A DNA stretch of 64,000 nucleotides, taken from positions 1,674,001 through 1,738,000 of the forward strand of contig NZ_SMFY01000001.1 of assembly GCF_004339465.1 (NCBI RefSeq). The letters run 5' to 3'. Shown here in pieces: positions 1-7,238 of the stretch. Below the pieces are notes generated by a model. That model had not been told where the DNA came from, searched no databases, and saw only the letters and a program-made list of their open reading frames with translations. A program made the position numbers and the translations under genes. The stretch comes from Ancylobacter aquaticus. GTDB taxonomy: Bacteria > Pseudomonadota > Alphaproteobacteria > Rhizobiales > Xanthobacteraceae. Every line of letters starts with the position of its first letter. Position 1 is the first letter of the stretch.

Positions 1-134
1 CCGTAGAAGACAAGCTGCGCGAGATCGTTGGCGCCGAGGCCGCCGACCTCGCCATAGCGCGAGGCCCAGAACACCAGCCCTATGCCACCGGCGAGGCCGA
101 TCACCACGATCCACATCAGGCGGTCGGCGTTCAT
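1..134 (-). CDS. Membrane-anchored protein, probable retropepsin-like (TIGR02281) aspartic protease, N-terminal part only
   Basis: This is the first 44 codons of a minus-strand gene that runs off the left edge. The ATG at 134 overlaps the stop codon of the DUF1289 gene as ATGA, so the two are probably translationally coupled. The visible protein has a hydrophobic segment at about residues 7-25 (MWIVVIGLAGGIGLVFWAS), then GANDLAQLVFYG, which looks like the start of a second membrane segment. Short TIGR02281 (clan AA) aspartic proteases of Hyphomicrobiales begin with this kind of double hydrophobic N-terminus and often sit beside DUF1289 genes. The protease domain itself, with its D-T/S-G motif, lies outside the window, so the assignment rests on context and N-terminal character only. 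Confidence 0.5.
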   Translation of the reverse strand, partial: MNADRLMWIVVIGLAGGIGLVFWASRYGEVGGLGANDLAQLVFY

Positions 135-310
135 CGCGCGGCTCCTGCGGGGCGCTGGTTCAGGCGGGCCATGATGGCGCGCCGCTCGTTTTCGCCGAGC
201 GTGGGCCACGCGCCGATCTCCTCCAGGGTGCGGCCGCAGCCGAGGCAAAGCCGTCCGCGCGCATCCAGCGTACAGACGGAAACACAAGGTGTGGTAACGG
301 TTTGCGGCAT
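131..310 (-). CDS. DUF1289 small cysteine-rich protein
   Basis: A 59-residue protein starting at the ATG at 310. Its hallmark is four cysteines at 9, 13, 22 and 25 (CVSVC then CLGCG), followed by RTLEEIGAW, which is the DUF1289 signature and suggests a small zinc- or iron-binding knuckle. The function of the family is not established. The gene lies between cobS and the probable aspartic protease on the same strand, with an ATGA overlap to the latter and 77 bp after cobS, so all three may be one transcript. It is short enough to be missed by length-filtered gene calling. The Cys pattern and the overlap make it convincing. Confidence 0.85.
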   Translation of the reverse strand: MPQTVTTPCVSVCTLDARGRLCLGCGRTLEEIGAWPTLGENERRAIMARLNQRPAGAAR

Positions 311-387
311 TGATTCGGTACGCTCAGGGACAACTGACTCTGGCGCAATTTCCTGTCGATCCGGTTAAGCTCCGGGCCGGCAGGGCA

Positions 388-1185
388 TCAGCGCGCGAAG
401 ATCAACAGACCGATCAGGAAGGCAATCTCGACAAGAAGGGTCGCGGCTCCGGCGACGTCGCCGGTCTGCCCGCCGAATTGGGCGCGCGCAAGGCGAACCA
501 CGAGGAGGAAGGCCAGCAGCCCGAAAAGCGCCGCGCCCACAAGGCCGACGAGGCCGATGAGGGGGACGACGAGGACGATGGCCACTATGAGAGCCACGCC
601 CAGCGCCAGCCGCCGGCTCGCCGCGCCCGGCACGCCGGCGCTGCGGGCGAGGCCGTCCGCCCGGGCGAAGGGCAGGGCGGCCAGCATCCACAACCCCGCG
701 AGGCGCGACACGCTGACGGCGGCGATGAGACCGGCGGCGGCGGCAAGCGGGGCGATCGCCAGCAGTCCCGCCAGCGCGCCGATGCGCAGGGAGAAAGCGA
801 GGATGAGGGCGCAGACGCCGAAAGCGCCGACCCGGCTGTCCTTCATGATTTCCAGCCGCCGCGCCACGTTCATGCCGCCGAGCGCATCGGCGACATCGGC
901 CAGCCCGTCCTCATGCAGCGCGCCTGAAATCGCCACCAGCACGGCGACCGCCAGGGTGGCGGCGAGGAAGTCGCCCAGACCTACCCCGTGGGCGACGACC
1001 AGCACCGACGCGGCGATCAGCCCCAGCACCGCGCCGGCCAGCGGCAGCGCCGGGCCGAGGCGGTCGAGATCGGGGGGGCCGTCCTCTTGAGGTTCGGAAG
1101 GCAGCCGCACCGGCAGCCGCGAGAGAAAGCGCAGCGCGGCCGGGACAGCGGCAAAGACGTTGGCAAGCACGGGGAGGAGGGGCAT
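388..1185 (-). CDS. cobS: Adenosylcobinamide-GDP ribazoletransferase (cobalamin synthase)
   Basis: A 265-residue polytopic inner-membrane protein. CobS joins adenosylcobinamide-GDP to alpha-ribazole (or its phosphate), the last assembly step of the cobalamin nucleotide loop. The diagnostic motifs are present: HEDGLADVADALGG at about 91-104, then RRLEIMKDSRVGAFG, and GGQTGDVAGAA near the C-terminus. Several hydrophobic helices fill the rest, and the length is normal for the family. An AGGA-type ribosome site lies 8 bases before the ATG. It is only 18 bp downstream of bluB on the same strand, and cobT starts divergently just beyond, so enzymes for making DMB, activating it and attaching it are grouped here. 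Confidence 0.96.
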   Translation of the reverse strand: MPLLPVLANVFAAVPAALRFLSRLPVRLPSEPQEDGPPDLDRLGPALPLAGAVLGLIAASVLVVAHGVGLGDFLAATLAVAVLVAISGALHEDGLADVADALGGMNVARRLEIMKDSRVGAFGVCALILAFSLRIGALAGLLAIAPLAAAAGLIAAVSVSRLAGLWMLAALPFARADGLARSAGVPGAASRRLALGVALIVAIVLVVPLIGLVGLVGAALFGLLAFLLVVRLARAQFGGQTGDVAGAATLLVEIAFLIGLLIFAR

Positions 1186-1203
1186 CGACGTTGTCCTGAA
1201 GCC

Positions 1204-1893
1204 TCAGCGTTCGACCAGCAGGTCGGCAAGGGGGCGCCGACGCTCCCAGCCGGCGCGCTCCAGCTCCGGTACATCCGAAGGCTCGGCGGGATAGCCGATG
1301 CAGAGATAGCCGACCAGTTGCCAGTGCGCCGGCACCTCCAGCGCGTGGGCGACCGCCGTCGGGTCGAGGATCGACACCCAGCCGACCCCGATGCCGCGCG
1401 CCGCCGCCGCGAGCCACAGCGTGTGGATGGCGAGCACGGCGGAATAGGCGACCGTCTCCGGCATGGTGGCGCGACCCAGGCCGTGGCCGGTGGCGGGATC
1501 GGGCTCGACGAAGACGGCGAGCTGCTCGGGGGCGTCATCCAGCCCGGCGAGCTTCAACCGGGCATAGAGGCCGGCGCGCTCGGTCGGCTGGAGTGCCAGC
1601 GCCTGCGCGTTCGAGGCTTTGAAAATGGCGCGGATGGCGTCGCGGCGGGCGTCGTCCCGCACCCGCACCAGTCGCCAGGGCTGGCTCAGGCCCACGCTTG
1701 GCGCGCGGCAGGCGGCGGCCAGCAGCGCGTCATACTCCGCCGCGTCGAGCGGTGTGGTGCGGAAGCAGCGGACATCGCGCCGCCAGGCGAACAGCGCGTC
1801 GAGCCCGTCGCGAAAGGTGGCGTCGAACGCCGGCGGCTCCGCCGAAGCGGCTGTGCGTGCGGCTGCCAGAGGAACGACCATGCGGGCTCCCAT
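1204..1893 (-). CDS. bluB: 5,6-dimethylbenzimidazole synthase
   Basis: A nitroreductase-fold flavoenzyme of about 229 residues. BluB fragments reduced FMN with oxygen to give 5,6-dimethylbenzimidazole, the lower ligand of B12. The sequence shows the BluB-type core: RRDVRCFRTTPLD, APSVGLSQPWRLVRV, and GIGVGWVSILDP. Three in-frame ATGs compete: 1926, 1893 and 1881. The one at 1926 has no visible ribosome site, whereas 1893 follows AGGGGAT and 1881 follows GGGAG, so 1893 or 1881 is preferred. It forms a likely bluB-cobS transcript, divergent from cobT across about 160 bp. No cobalamin riboswitch elements were recognised upstream. Confidence 0.92.
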   Translation of the reverse strand: MGARMVVPLAAARTAASAEPPAFDATFRDGLDALFAWRRDVRCFRTTPLDAAEYDALLAAACRAPSVGLSQPWRLVRVRDDARRDAIRAIFKASNAQALALQPTERAGLYARLKLAGLDDAPEQLAVFVEPDPATGHGLGRATMPETVAYSAVLAIHTLWLAAAARGIGVGWVSILDPTAVAHALEVPAHWQLVGYLCIGYPAEPSDVPELERAGWERRRPLADLLVER

Positions 1894-2051
1894 ACGTGAT
1901 CCCCTGCGGCCTGCGCGCAGGCCCATGCAGAGAGCTGGGGGCGAAGCTGCGGAGGCAAGGGTTGCGCGACCCTCATGGAGGGTCTAACCCGCCCTCGCGC
2001 CCAAGGCGACACTCTTCCGTGGCGCTCGCCCGTTTTGCTGCTGAGGCTCCC

Positions 2052-3074
2052 ATGCTGCGCTCCGCCACCGGCCTGCCCTTCGACGATATCCGCAACCTCG
2101 TCACCGAGATGCCGGGGCCGGACATGGCGGCCCGCGCCGCCGCGACCGCCCGGCAGGGGCAACTCGTCAAGCCGCCCGGCGCGCTGGGGCGGCTGGAGGA
2201 GATCGCGATCCACATTGCCGGCTGGCAGGGGCGGGAGATTCCGCAGATTAACCGGCCGACGGTGGCGGTGTTCGCGGCCACCCATGGCGTGGCAGGGCGC
2301 GGCGTCTCGCCTTATCCCTCCGAGGTGACCAAGCAGATGGTCGCCACCTTCACCGCCGGCAAGGCGGCGGTGAATCAGATCTGCGGCGTGTTCGGCGCCG
2401 GGCTCCGGGTGTTCGATCTCGCGCTCGACCTGCCGACGCCCGATATCGTCGAGAAGGACGCCCTCACCGAGGCTGAATGCGCCGCCACCATGGCCTTCGG
2501 CATGGAGGCGCTGGCGGGTGAGCCGGACCTGCTGTGCCTCGGCGAAATGGGCATCGGCAATACCACGGTGGCGGCCGCCATCTTCCACGGGCTTTATGGC
2601 GGCGACGCCAGTGACTGGGTGGGCCCCGGCACCGGCGCCACCGGCGCGGTGCTGGAGCGCAAGGTGGAAGCGGTGCGGGCGGCGGTGGCGCGCGCGAAGG
2701 GCCATCTCGACGACCCGCTGGAGGTGCTGCGCAAGCTCGGCGGGCGGGAGGTAGCGGCGATGGCCGGCGCGATCCTCGCCGCCCGGCTGCAGCGCGTGCC
2801 TGTGGTGCTCGACGGCTATGTCGTCACTGCCGCCGCCGCCGTGCTGAAGGCGCTCGACCCCGCCGCGCTCGACCATTGCCTCGCCGGCCATGTCTCCGCC
2901 GAGCCGGCGCACCGCGTGGTGCTGGAGCGGCTCGGGCTGCGCCCGCTGCTGGACCTCGACATGCGGCTCGGCGAGGGTTCCGGTGCGGCGCTGTCCATCG
3001 GCATCATCAAGTCGGCGCTCGCCTGCCACAGCGGCATGGCCACCTTTGCCGAGGCCGGCGTGGCGGGGGCGTGA
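2052..3074 (+). CDS. cobT: Nicotinate-nucleotide--dimethylbenzimidazole phosphoribosyltransferase
   Basis: A 340-residue enzyme that transfers phosphoribose from nicotinate mononucleotide to DMB, giving alpha-ribazole 5'-phosphate for CobS. Family landmarks include VKPPGALGRLEEIA, FAATHGVAGRGVSPYP, GEMGIGNTT and the C-terminal LGEGSGAALSIGIIKSA, which contains the conserved glutamate of the active site. The frame stays open upstream of 2052, but homology begins at MLRSATGLPFDDIRNLV, which supports this start and gives the normal family length. It is divergent from bluB-cobS. Its TGA stop overlaps the GTG of the next gene. Confidence 0.96.
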   Translation: MLRSATGLPFDDIRNLVTEMPGPDMAARAAATARQGQLVKPPGALGRLEEIAIHIAGWQGREIPQINRPTVAVFAATHGVAGRGVSPYPSEVTKQMVATFTAGKAAVNQICGVFGAGLRVFDLALDLPTPDIVEKDALTEAECAATMAFGMEALAGEPDLLCLGEMGIGNTTVAAAIFHGLYGGDASDWVGPGTGATGAVLERKVEAVRAAVARAKGHLDDPLEVLRKLGGREVAAMAGAILAARLQRVPVVLDGYVVTAAAAVLKALDPAALDHCLAGHVSAEPAHRVVLERLGLRPLLDLDMRLGEGSGAALSIGIIKSALACHSGMATFAEAGVAGA

Positions 3075-3592
3075 GGCGCGGCAAACGCCCTGCGCGTGGC
3101 TGGCGGCCGCAGACCCTTCGCGGAATTCTCCTCGCGCTGGGGCTGATCGTGGTCGCGCTGGTGGTGGAGCGGTTCGTGCCCCCGCTCACTGGCGCGGTGC
3201 GGGTGGCGGATGGCGACAGCCTTGAGATCGAGGGCGAGCGGGTGCGGTTGGAGGGCATTGACGCGCCGGAACTGCACCAGGACTGCGGCGAGGGGTTGAC
3301 GGCCTGGCCCTGCGGGATGAAGGCGCGCGGGGCGCTGGCGGCCCTCGTCGCGCGGGGCGAGGTGAGCTGCCGGCCGATGGACGAGGATCGCTATGGCCGC
3401 GCCGTGGCGCGCTGCGCGGTCGAGGGCGCCGATATCGGGGCGGAACTGGTGCGGCAGGGCTGGGCGGTGGCGCTCGGTCTGGCCTACCGGGCCGAGGAGC
3501 GCGCGGCGAAGTCGGCGGGTGCCGGCATCTGGTCGGGCCCGTTCGAGATGCCGGCGGACTGGCGGGCGCGCCATCCGCGGCCGGCGGAGTGA
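3071..3592 (+). CDS. Membrane-anchored thermonuclease-like (SNase/TNase) protein
   Basis: A 173-residue protein beginning at a GTG that overlaps the cobT stop (GTGA), so it is probably translated by re-initiation. Residues about 16-34 form one hydrophobic anchor after a basic stretch. The rest is a staphylococcal-nuclease-like domain: VADGDSLEIEGERVRLEGID, APELHQDC, EDRYGRAVARC, and a C-terminal GAGIWSGPFEMPADWR typical of bacterial secreted TNases. The catalytic-type Arg and Asp/Glu of the SNase site are present in RLEGIDAPE and DRYGR. The nuclease probably acts outside the cytoplasmic membrane. No functional link to cobalamin synthesis is evident beyond the overlap. Confidence 0.85.
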   Translation: MRRGKRPARGWRPQTLRGILLALGLIVVALVVERFVPPLTGAVRVADGDSLEIEGERVRLEGIDAPELHQDCGEGLTAWPCGMKARGALAALVARGEVSCRPMDEDRYGRAVARCAVEGADIGAELVRQGWAVALGLAYRAEERAAKSAGAGIWSGPFEMPADWRARHPRPAE

Positions 3593-3637
3593 GGCCGCGT
3601 TGGAGGTCCGGACACAAGCCGTTGCCCCCCACCGCAC

Positions 3638-3741
3638 CGTCATCCCGAGATGCGAGCCCACGGGTCTTGCCGCCGGCACGCCCGAGGACAGGCTCCGAGT
3701 TACGGTCCATTCACGGGCGGCGAGCGCCGTCCGGGATGACG
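3638..3741. repeat. REP-like intergenic inverted-repeat element
   Basis: A 104-bp element in the gap between two plus-strand genes. It is bounded by perfect 10-bp inverted arms, CGTCATCCCG at 3638-3647 and CGGGATGACG at 3732-3741. The core includes the GAGCCCACGGGTCTTGCC type of sequence often seen in dispersed intergenic palindromes of Hyphomicrobiales. No open reading frame is expected. Whether it is repeated elsewhere in the genome cannot be seen from this window; no second full copy was found here. Confidence 0.6.
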
Positions 3742-3770
3742 AACCGGGCGTGTCTTCCTATTTAACCGCG

Positions 3771-4406
3771 ATGCCGCCCGATCCGCTCGTCACCCTGCTC
3801 GCCGACATCCGCGCCTGTCGCTTCTGCGTGGAGACGCCGCGCGGCACGCCGCTGCCGCACGCCCCGCGCCCGGTGCTGCATGTCGGGGCTCGCGCAAGGA
3901 TCCTCATCGCCGGGCAGGCGCCGGGAACGAGGGTGCATGCCTCCGGCCAGTCCTTCACGGATGCCTCCGGCGACCGGCTGCGCGGCTGGCTCGGCGTCGA
4001 CAGCGAGACGTTCTATGACGAGAACCGCATCGCCGTGGCAGCCATGGGCTTCTGCTTTCCCGGGCAGGATGCCAAGGGGGGCGACCTGCCGCCGCGCCGG
4101 GAATGCGCCAGCCTGTGGCACGACCGGCTGTTCGCCGCGCGGCCGCCCTTCGATCTGATCGTGGCGGTGGGTGCGTCCGCGCAGGCCTATCACCTCAGGC
4201 GGCTGGGGCTGGAGCGCTTCGTGGGCGGCGGGCTCACCGAACGGGTGGAGCGCTGGCGCGAGATATGGGACGCGCACGCGCAACCCCGCCTGCTGCCGCT
4301 GCCGCACCCTTCCTGGCGCAACAGCGGCTGGCTCAGGCGCCACCCCTGGTTCGAGGCGGAACTCGTGCCCGTGCTGCGCACCGAGGTGGCGCGGCTGGTG
4401 GGTTAG
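3771..4406 (+). CDS. Uracil-DNA glycosylase family protein
   Basis: A 211-residue protein of the UDG superfamily (COG1573-like). It probably removes uracil or another damaged base, though the substrate is not known. Motif 1 is LIAGQAPGTRVHASGQSF, which matches the water-activating loop region; FDLIVAVGASAQAYHL is the central strand; and LPLPHPSWRNSGW is the DNA-intercalating HPS motif. A CxxC (CRFC) lies near residue 20, fewer cysteines than the full 4Fe-4S set of UDG family 4. The ATG at 3771 is chosen because homology starts there; the frame is open further upstream through the repeat element. The gene ends tail to tail with the next gene, overlapping it by 4 bp. Confidence 0.82.
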   Translation: MPPDPLVTLLADIRACRFCVETPRGTPLPHAPRPVLHVGARARILIAGQAPGTRVHASGQSFTDASGDRLRGWLGVDSETFYDENRIAVAAMGFCFPGQDAKGGDLPPRRECASLWHDRLFAARPPFDLIVAVGASAQAYHLRRLGLERFVGGGLTERVERWREIWDAHAQPRLLPLPHPSWRNSGWLRRHPWFEAELVPVLRTEVARLVG

Positions 4407-4642
4407 TCGAGCACGACCTGCTCGGCCTGCAGGTTCTTACCCGCGATAACGTCGCTTTCGACCCTGTCGGACGACACGACGAGATAGTCGGTATCGTCCA
4501 GCGCCTTGAGCACGGCTTCTTCGGCCTGGAACTTCACGCCGAACCCCGCGAGATAGCCGATGGTGGGGTGAACGGGATTGTCGTTCTCGTCCCGTCCGTC
4601 CTTTCTCACAAAGACGCGCCAGGCTTCTTCGGCCAGTGGCAT
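4403..4642 (-). CDS. Small conserved-looking protein of unknown function
   Basis: A 79-residue, soluble, acidic protein (starting MPLAEEAWRVFVRKDGRDE) with no recognised domain or signal peptide. The start is secure: a strong GGGGAGG lies 7 bases before the ATG. It begins only 22 bp after the amino-acid permease gene on the same strand, so it is likely the last gene of that ABC operon. Its stop overlaps the UDG-family gene by 4 bp, tail to tail. Residues 49-60 (DDTDYLVVSSDR) look like a beta-strand region. A role linked to the transporter is possible but unsupported. Confidence 0.7.
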   Translation of the reverse strand: MPLAEEAWRVFVRKDGRDENDNPVHPTIGYLAGFGVKFQAEEAVLKALDDTDYLVVSSDRVESDVIAGKNLQAEQVVLD

Positions 4643-4664
4643 TGGCTTTCCTCCCCTTTGCGGT

Positions 4665-5414
4665 TCAGTGCGACAGCAGCAGATGCCGGTTGAGCCGGCG
4701 CTCCAGCACGTTCCACACCCGTCGCACGATCTCGACCATTATGAGATAGAGCACCGCCGCCCAGAGATAGACCTCCATGTCGTAGGAGCGGGAGAAAGCG
4801 AGGCGGGTGACGCCCATCAGGTCGTAGACAGTGATCACCGAGGCGATGGCGCTGGCCTTGATCATCAGCACCACCTCATTGCCGAGAGGGCGCAGGCCCA
4901 CCGCGATCGCCTGCGGCAGGATGATCTTGCGATAGGCCAGCACGCGGTGGAGACCGAGCGCCTGCGCCGCCTCCATCTGGCCGACAGGCAGGGTCTGGAT
5001 GCCGCCGCGCAGGATCTCCGACTGGTAGGCGGCGGTGTTGAGGGTGAAGGTGAACACCGCGCAGTTGAAAGCGTCGCGGAAGAACCACCACAGGCCGATA
5101 TCGGTCAGCTGCTCGCGGAACTGGCCGGCGCCGTAATAGATGAGGAAGGTCTGCGCCAGGAGGGGGGTGCCGCGGAAGAAATAGGAATAGGTGAACGCCG
5201 CGCGGGAGAGGAACTTGCCGCCCTCCACCCGGGCGATGGCGAGCGGCAGCGCCAGCACCGCGCCGAAGACGATGGACAGCCCGACCAGTTGCAGCGTCAC
5301 CCAGACGCCGTCGAGAAAGCGCAGGCCGTAACGGCTCATCAGGTCGGCGTTGAGGCCGATCAGGCTCATCAGCCAGAGGAAGCCGTCGCCGAGCATGCCG
5401 AGAAAGGGCTCCAT
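4665..5414 (-). CDS. Polar amino-acid ABC transporter permease, HisM-type
   Basis: A 249-residue inner-membrane permease of the His/Glu/Gln/Arg family. It has five or so hydrophobic segments and the EAA loop EAAQALGLHRVLAYRKIILP, which contacts the ATPase. FFRGTPLLAQTFLIYYG is the typical N-terminal signature. The ATG overlaps the stop of the upstream permease by one base (TGATG), with GGGAGG placed correctly before it, so the two are translationally coupled. A TTG one codon earlier is possible but unnecessary. The substrate is probably a basic or polar amino acid, judged from the operon's binding protein. No ATP-binding gene follows within this cluster. Confidence 0.93.
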   Translation of the reverse strand: MEPFLGMLGDGFLWLMSLIGLNADLMSRYGLRFLDGVWVTLQLVGLSIVFGAVLALPLAIARVEGGKFLSRAAFTYSYFFRGTPLLAQTFLIYYGAGQFREQLTDIGLWWFFRDAFNCAVFTFTLNTAAYQSEILRGGIQTLPVGQMEAAQALGLHRVLAYRKIILPQAIAVGLRPLGNEVVLMIKASAIASVITVYDLMGVTRLAFSRSYDMEVYLWAAVLYLIMVEIVRRVWNVLERRLNRHLLLSH

Positions 5415-6136
5415 CAATGGCCTCCCACGCGCTTGAAGCCGCGCGAGGCCCGGTTCTCCAGCGCAGAGAAGACGATGCTCGATAGGCCGGAGAAGACGAG
5501 ATAGATGAGGCAGGCGACGAGGTAGAAGAAGAAGGGCTGCTTGGTCACGCCCACCGCGATCGAGGTCTGGCGCATCAGGTCGGTGATGGCGATGACCGAG
5601 ACCAGCGAGGTGTCCTTCAGCAGCACCATCCAGTTGTTGGAAAGCCCCGGCAGGGCGATGCGCCAGAGCTGCGGGAAGGTGACGAGCCGGAAAGTGCTCC
5701 AGCCCGACAGGCCGAGCGCCGAGGCGGCCTCCTTCTGGCCTTTCGGCACAGCGCGAATGGCCGCCAGCAGCACCTCGCTGGAGAAGGCGCCGAGCACGAG
5801 GCCGAGCGCCACCACGCCGGCGACGAACTGGTTCACCTCGATATGGGCGCCTTCGACCACATAGCCGGCGAGGCGGGTGAGCAGCATCTGTCCGCCATAA
5901 TAGACGATGAACAGGGTGAGCAGTTCCGGCAGGCCGCGAAACACCGTGGTGTAGAGGTCGCCCACCGCCCGCAGCAGGCGCGAATGCGAATCCTTCGCCA
6001 CCGCCACGGCGAGGCCTATGGCGATGCCGACCGGCAGGGTGACGAGGGCGAGCTGGATGGTGAGCAGCGCGCCCTGCAAAATCTCGTCGCCCCAGCCATT
6101 CGGGCCGAAGGACAGCAGCTCAAGGAGATCAAGCAT
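5414..6136 (-). CDS. Polar amino-acid ABC transporter permease, HisQ-type
   Basis: A 240-residue inner-membrane permease pairing with the downstream HisM-type protein to form the heterodimeric channel. Signatures are LYTTVFRGLPELLTLFIVYYG and the EAA loop KEAASALGLSGWSTFRLVTFP. Both are standard for this family, as is the length. It lies between the binding-protein gene (78 bp gap) and the second permease (TGATG overlap) on the minus strand, so all three should be co-transcribed. Confidence 0.93.
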   Translation of the reverse strand: MLDLLELLSFGPNGWGDEILQGALLTIQLALVTLPVGIAIGLAVAVAKDSHSRLLRAVGDLYTTVFRGLPELLTLFIVYYGGQMLLTRLAGYVVEGAHIEVNQFVAGVVALGLVLGAFSSEVLLAAIRAVPKGQKEAASALGLSGWSTFRLVTFPQLWRIALPGLSNNWMVLLKDTSLVSVIAITDLMRQTSIAVGVTKQPFFFYLVACLIYLVFSGLSSIVFSALENRASRGFKRVGGH

Positions 6137-6214
6137 GATGGACGGCGCGCCCCACGGTCATTCGACGGAAAGGCGCCGCCCCGGCCGGGCCGGAACGGCG
6201 CTGCAAGGCGGGCG

Positions 6215-6991
6215 TCAGTAGACGCTGAAGGGGAAGTACCTGTCGTTGATGGTCTTGTAGGTGCCGTCGGCGACGATCTCGTCGATCGCCTTGTTGAACA
6301 TCGCCACGAGGTCGGGATCCCCCTTGCGGATGCCGACGCCCACGCCCTCGCCGAAATACTTCGTGTCCGTATGCTCGGCGCCGGTGAACTTGCAGCACTT
6401 GCCTTCGTCGGTCTTCAGCCATTCCAGCAGCACCACCTTGTCGGCGATCACCGCGTCGAGCCGGCCATTGGCGAGGTCGAGATTGGCCTCGTCCTGCTTG
6501 CCGTAGAGCTTCACCTCGGCGCCAGCCTTGGCGTAAAGGTCTTCGAGATAGTTCGAGTGGATGGTGGAGCCCTGCGCGCCCAGCACCTTGCCCTTGAGTG
6601 CCTCTGGCGAGGTATCGGTGATCGGCGAATTCGCCGGCACCACGAAGGTGGCGGGGGTCTTGTAATATTTCTTGGAGAAGGCGATCTGCTGCTGGCGCTC
6701 CTCGGTGATCGACATCGAGGCGACGATGGCGTCGTATTTGCCCGCCAGCAGGGCGGGAATGATGCCGTCCCAGTCCTGCGCGGTGAAGGTGCATTCCACC
6801 TTCATCTTGGCGCAGAGGGCCTTGCCGATATCGATGTCGAAGCCCTGCAGCTCGCCCTTCTCGATATAGTTGAAGGGCGGGTAGGCGCCTTCGGTGCCGA
6901 TGCGGACGGTCTTCCATTCCTTGGCGGAAGCGCCGCCGGCCAAGGCCGATGCAAGGATGGCCACGGCCGCGAACCGGGTGACGAGGCTCAT
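6215..6991 (-). CDS. Periplasmic amino-acid-binding protein of the ABC transporter (Lys/Arg/ornithine/octopine type)
   Basis: A 258-residue secreted binding protein with a signal peptide at about 1-23 (cleavage after GGASA). The SBP_bac_3 fold is clear: VRIGTEGAYPPFNYIEKGEL, FDIDIGKALCAKMKVECTF, DWDGIIPALLAGKYDAIV, MSITEERQQQIAFSKKYY and GVGIRKGDPDLVAMFNKAID. The overall pattern resembles lysine-arginine-ornithine and octopine-type proteins, but the ligand cannot be fixed from sequence alone. AGGGGA precedes the ATG at a good distance. It is the first gene of the operon, and a candidate operator lies 64-85 bp upstream. Confidence 0.93.
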   Translation of the reverse strand: MSLVTRFAAVAILASALAGGASAKEWKTVRIGTEGAYPPFNYIEKGELQGFDIDIGKALCAKMKVECTFTAQDWDGIIPALLAGKYDAIVASMSITEERQQQIAFSKKYYKTPATFVVPANSPITDTSPEALKGKVLGAQGSTIHSNYLEDLYAKAGAEVKLYGKQDEANLDLANGRLDAVIADKVVLLEWLKTDEGKCCKFTGAEHTDTKYFGEGVGVGIRKGDPDLVAMFNKAIDEIVADGTYKTINDRYFPFSVY

Positions 6992-7054
6992 GATGTTCCC
7001 CTCTGAAAGGTTTTCCTGGGCCGGCTATTCTGTGCTTTCCGGCAACCCATGCTG

Positions 7055-7076
7055 GCACTATTTCCGAATGTAGTGC
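7055..7076. promoter_or_regulatory. Operator-like inverted repeat upstream of the amino-acid ABC operon
   Basis: Perfect 6-bp arms GCACTA (7055-7060) and TAGTGC (7071-7076) are separated by 10 bases. It lies 64-85 bp before the binding-protein ATG, and about 160 bp before apbC on the other strand. The spacing of half sites, about 16 bp centre to centre, suits a dimeric repressor. The local sequence is more AT-rich than its surroundings. No regulator gene is adjacent, so the binding protein is unknown. Confidence 0.45.
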
Positions 7077-7238
7077 AACGGGCGTGCCGCATCCCTAGTC
7101 AGAAAGTCGATGTGATCCATTTGAGTGCAGTGCAGCGCCATCGGACCGGCTGATCGGGCAATGGCGCGGCATGGGTTGACGCTGGCGGCGCGCTGGTGTG
7201 TCTCAGCTTGAAACAGGTCCATTGAGGAGAAGCGCGCT

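Noticed and set aside
1894-2051. Possible cobalamin riboswitch between bluB and cobT
   Set aside because: None of the conserved B12-box or core helices could be found; the gap is too short for the full aptamer on either side.
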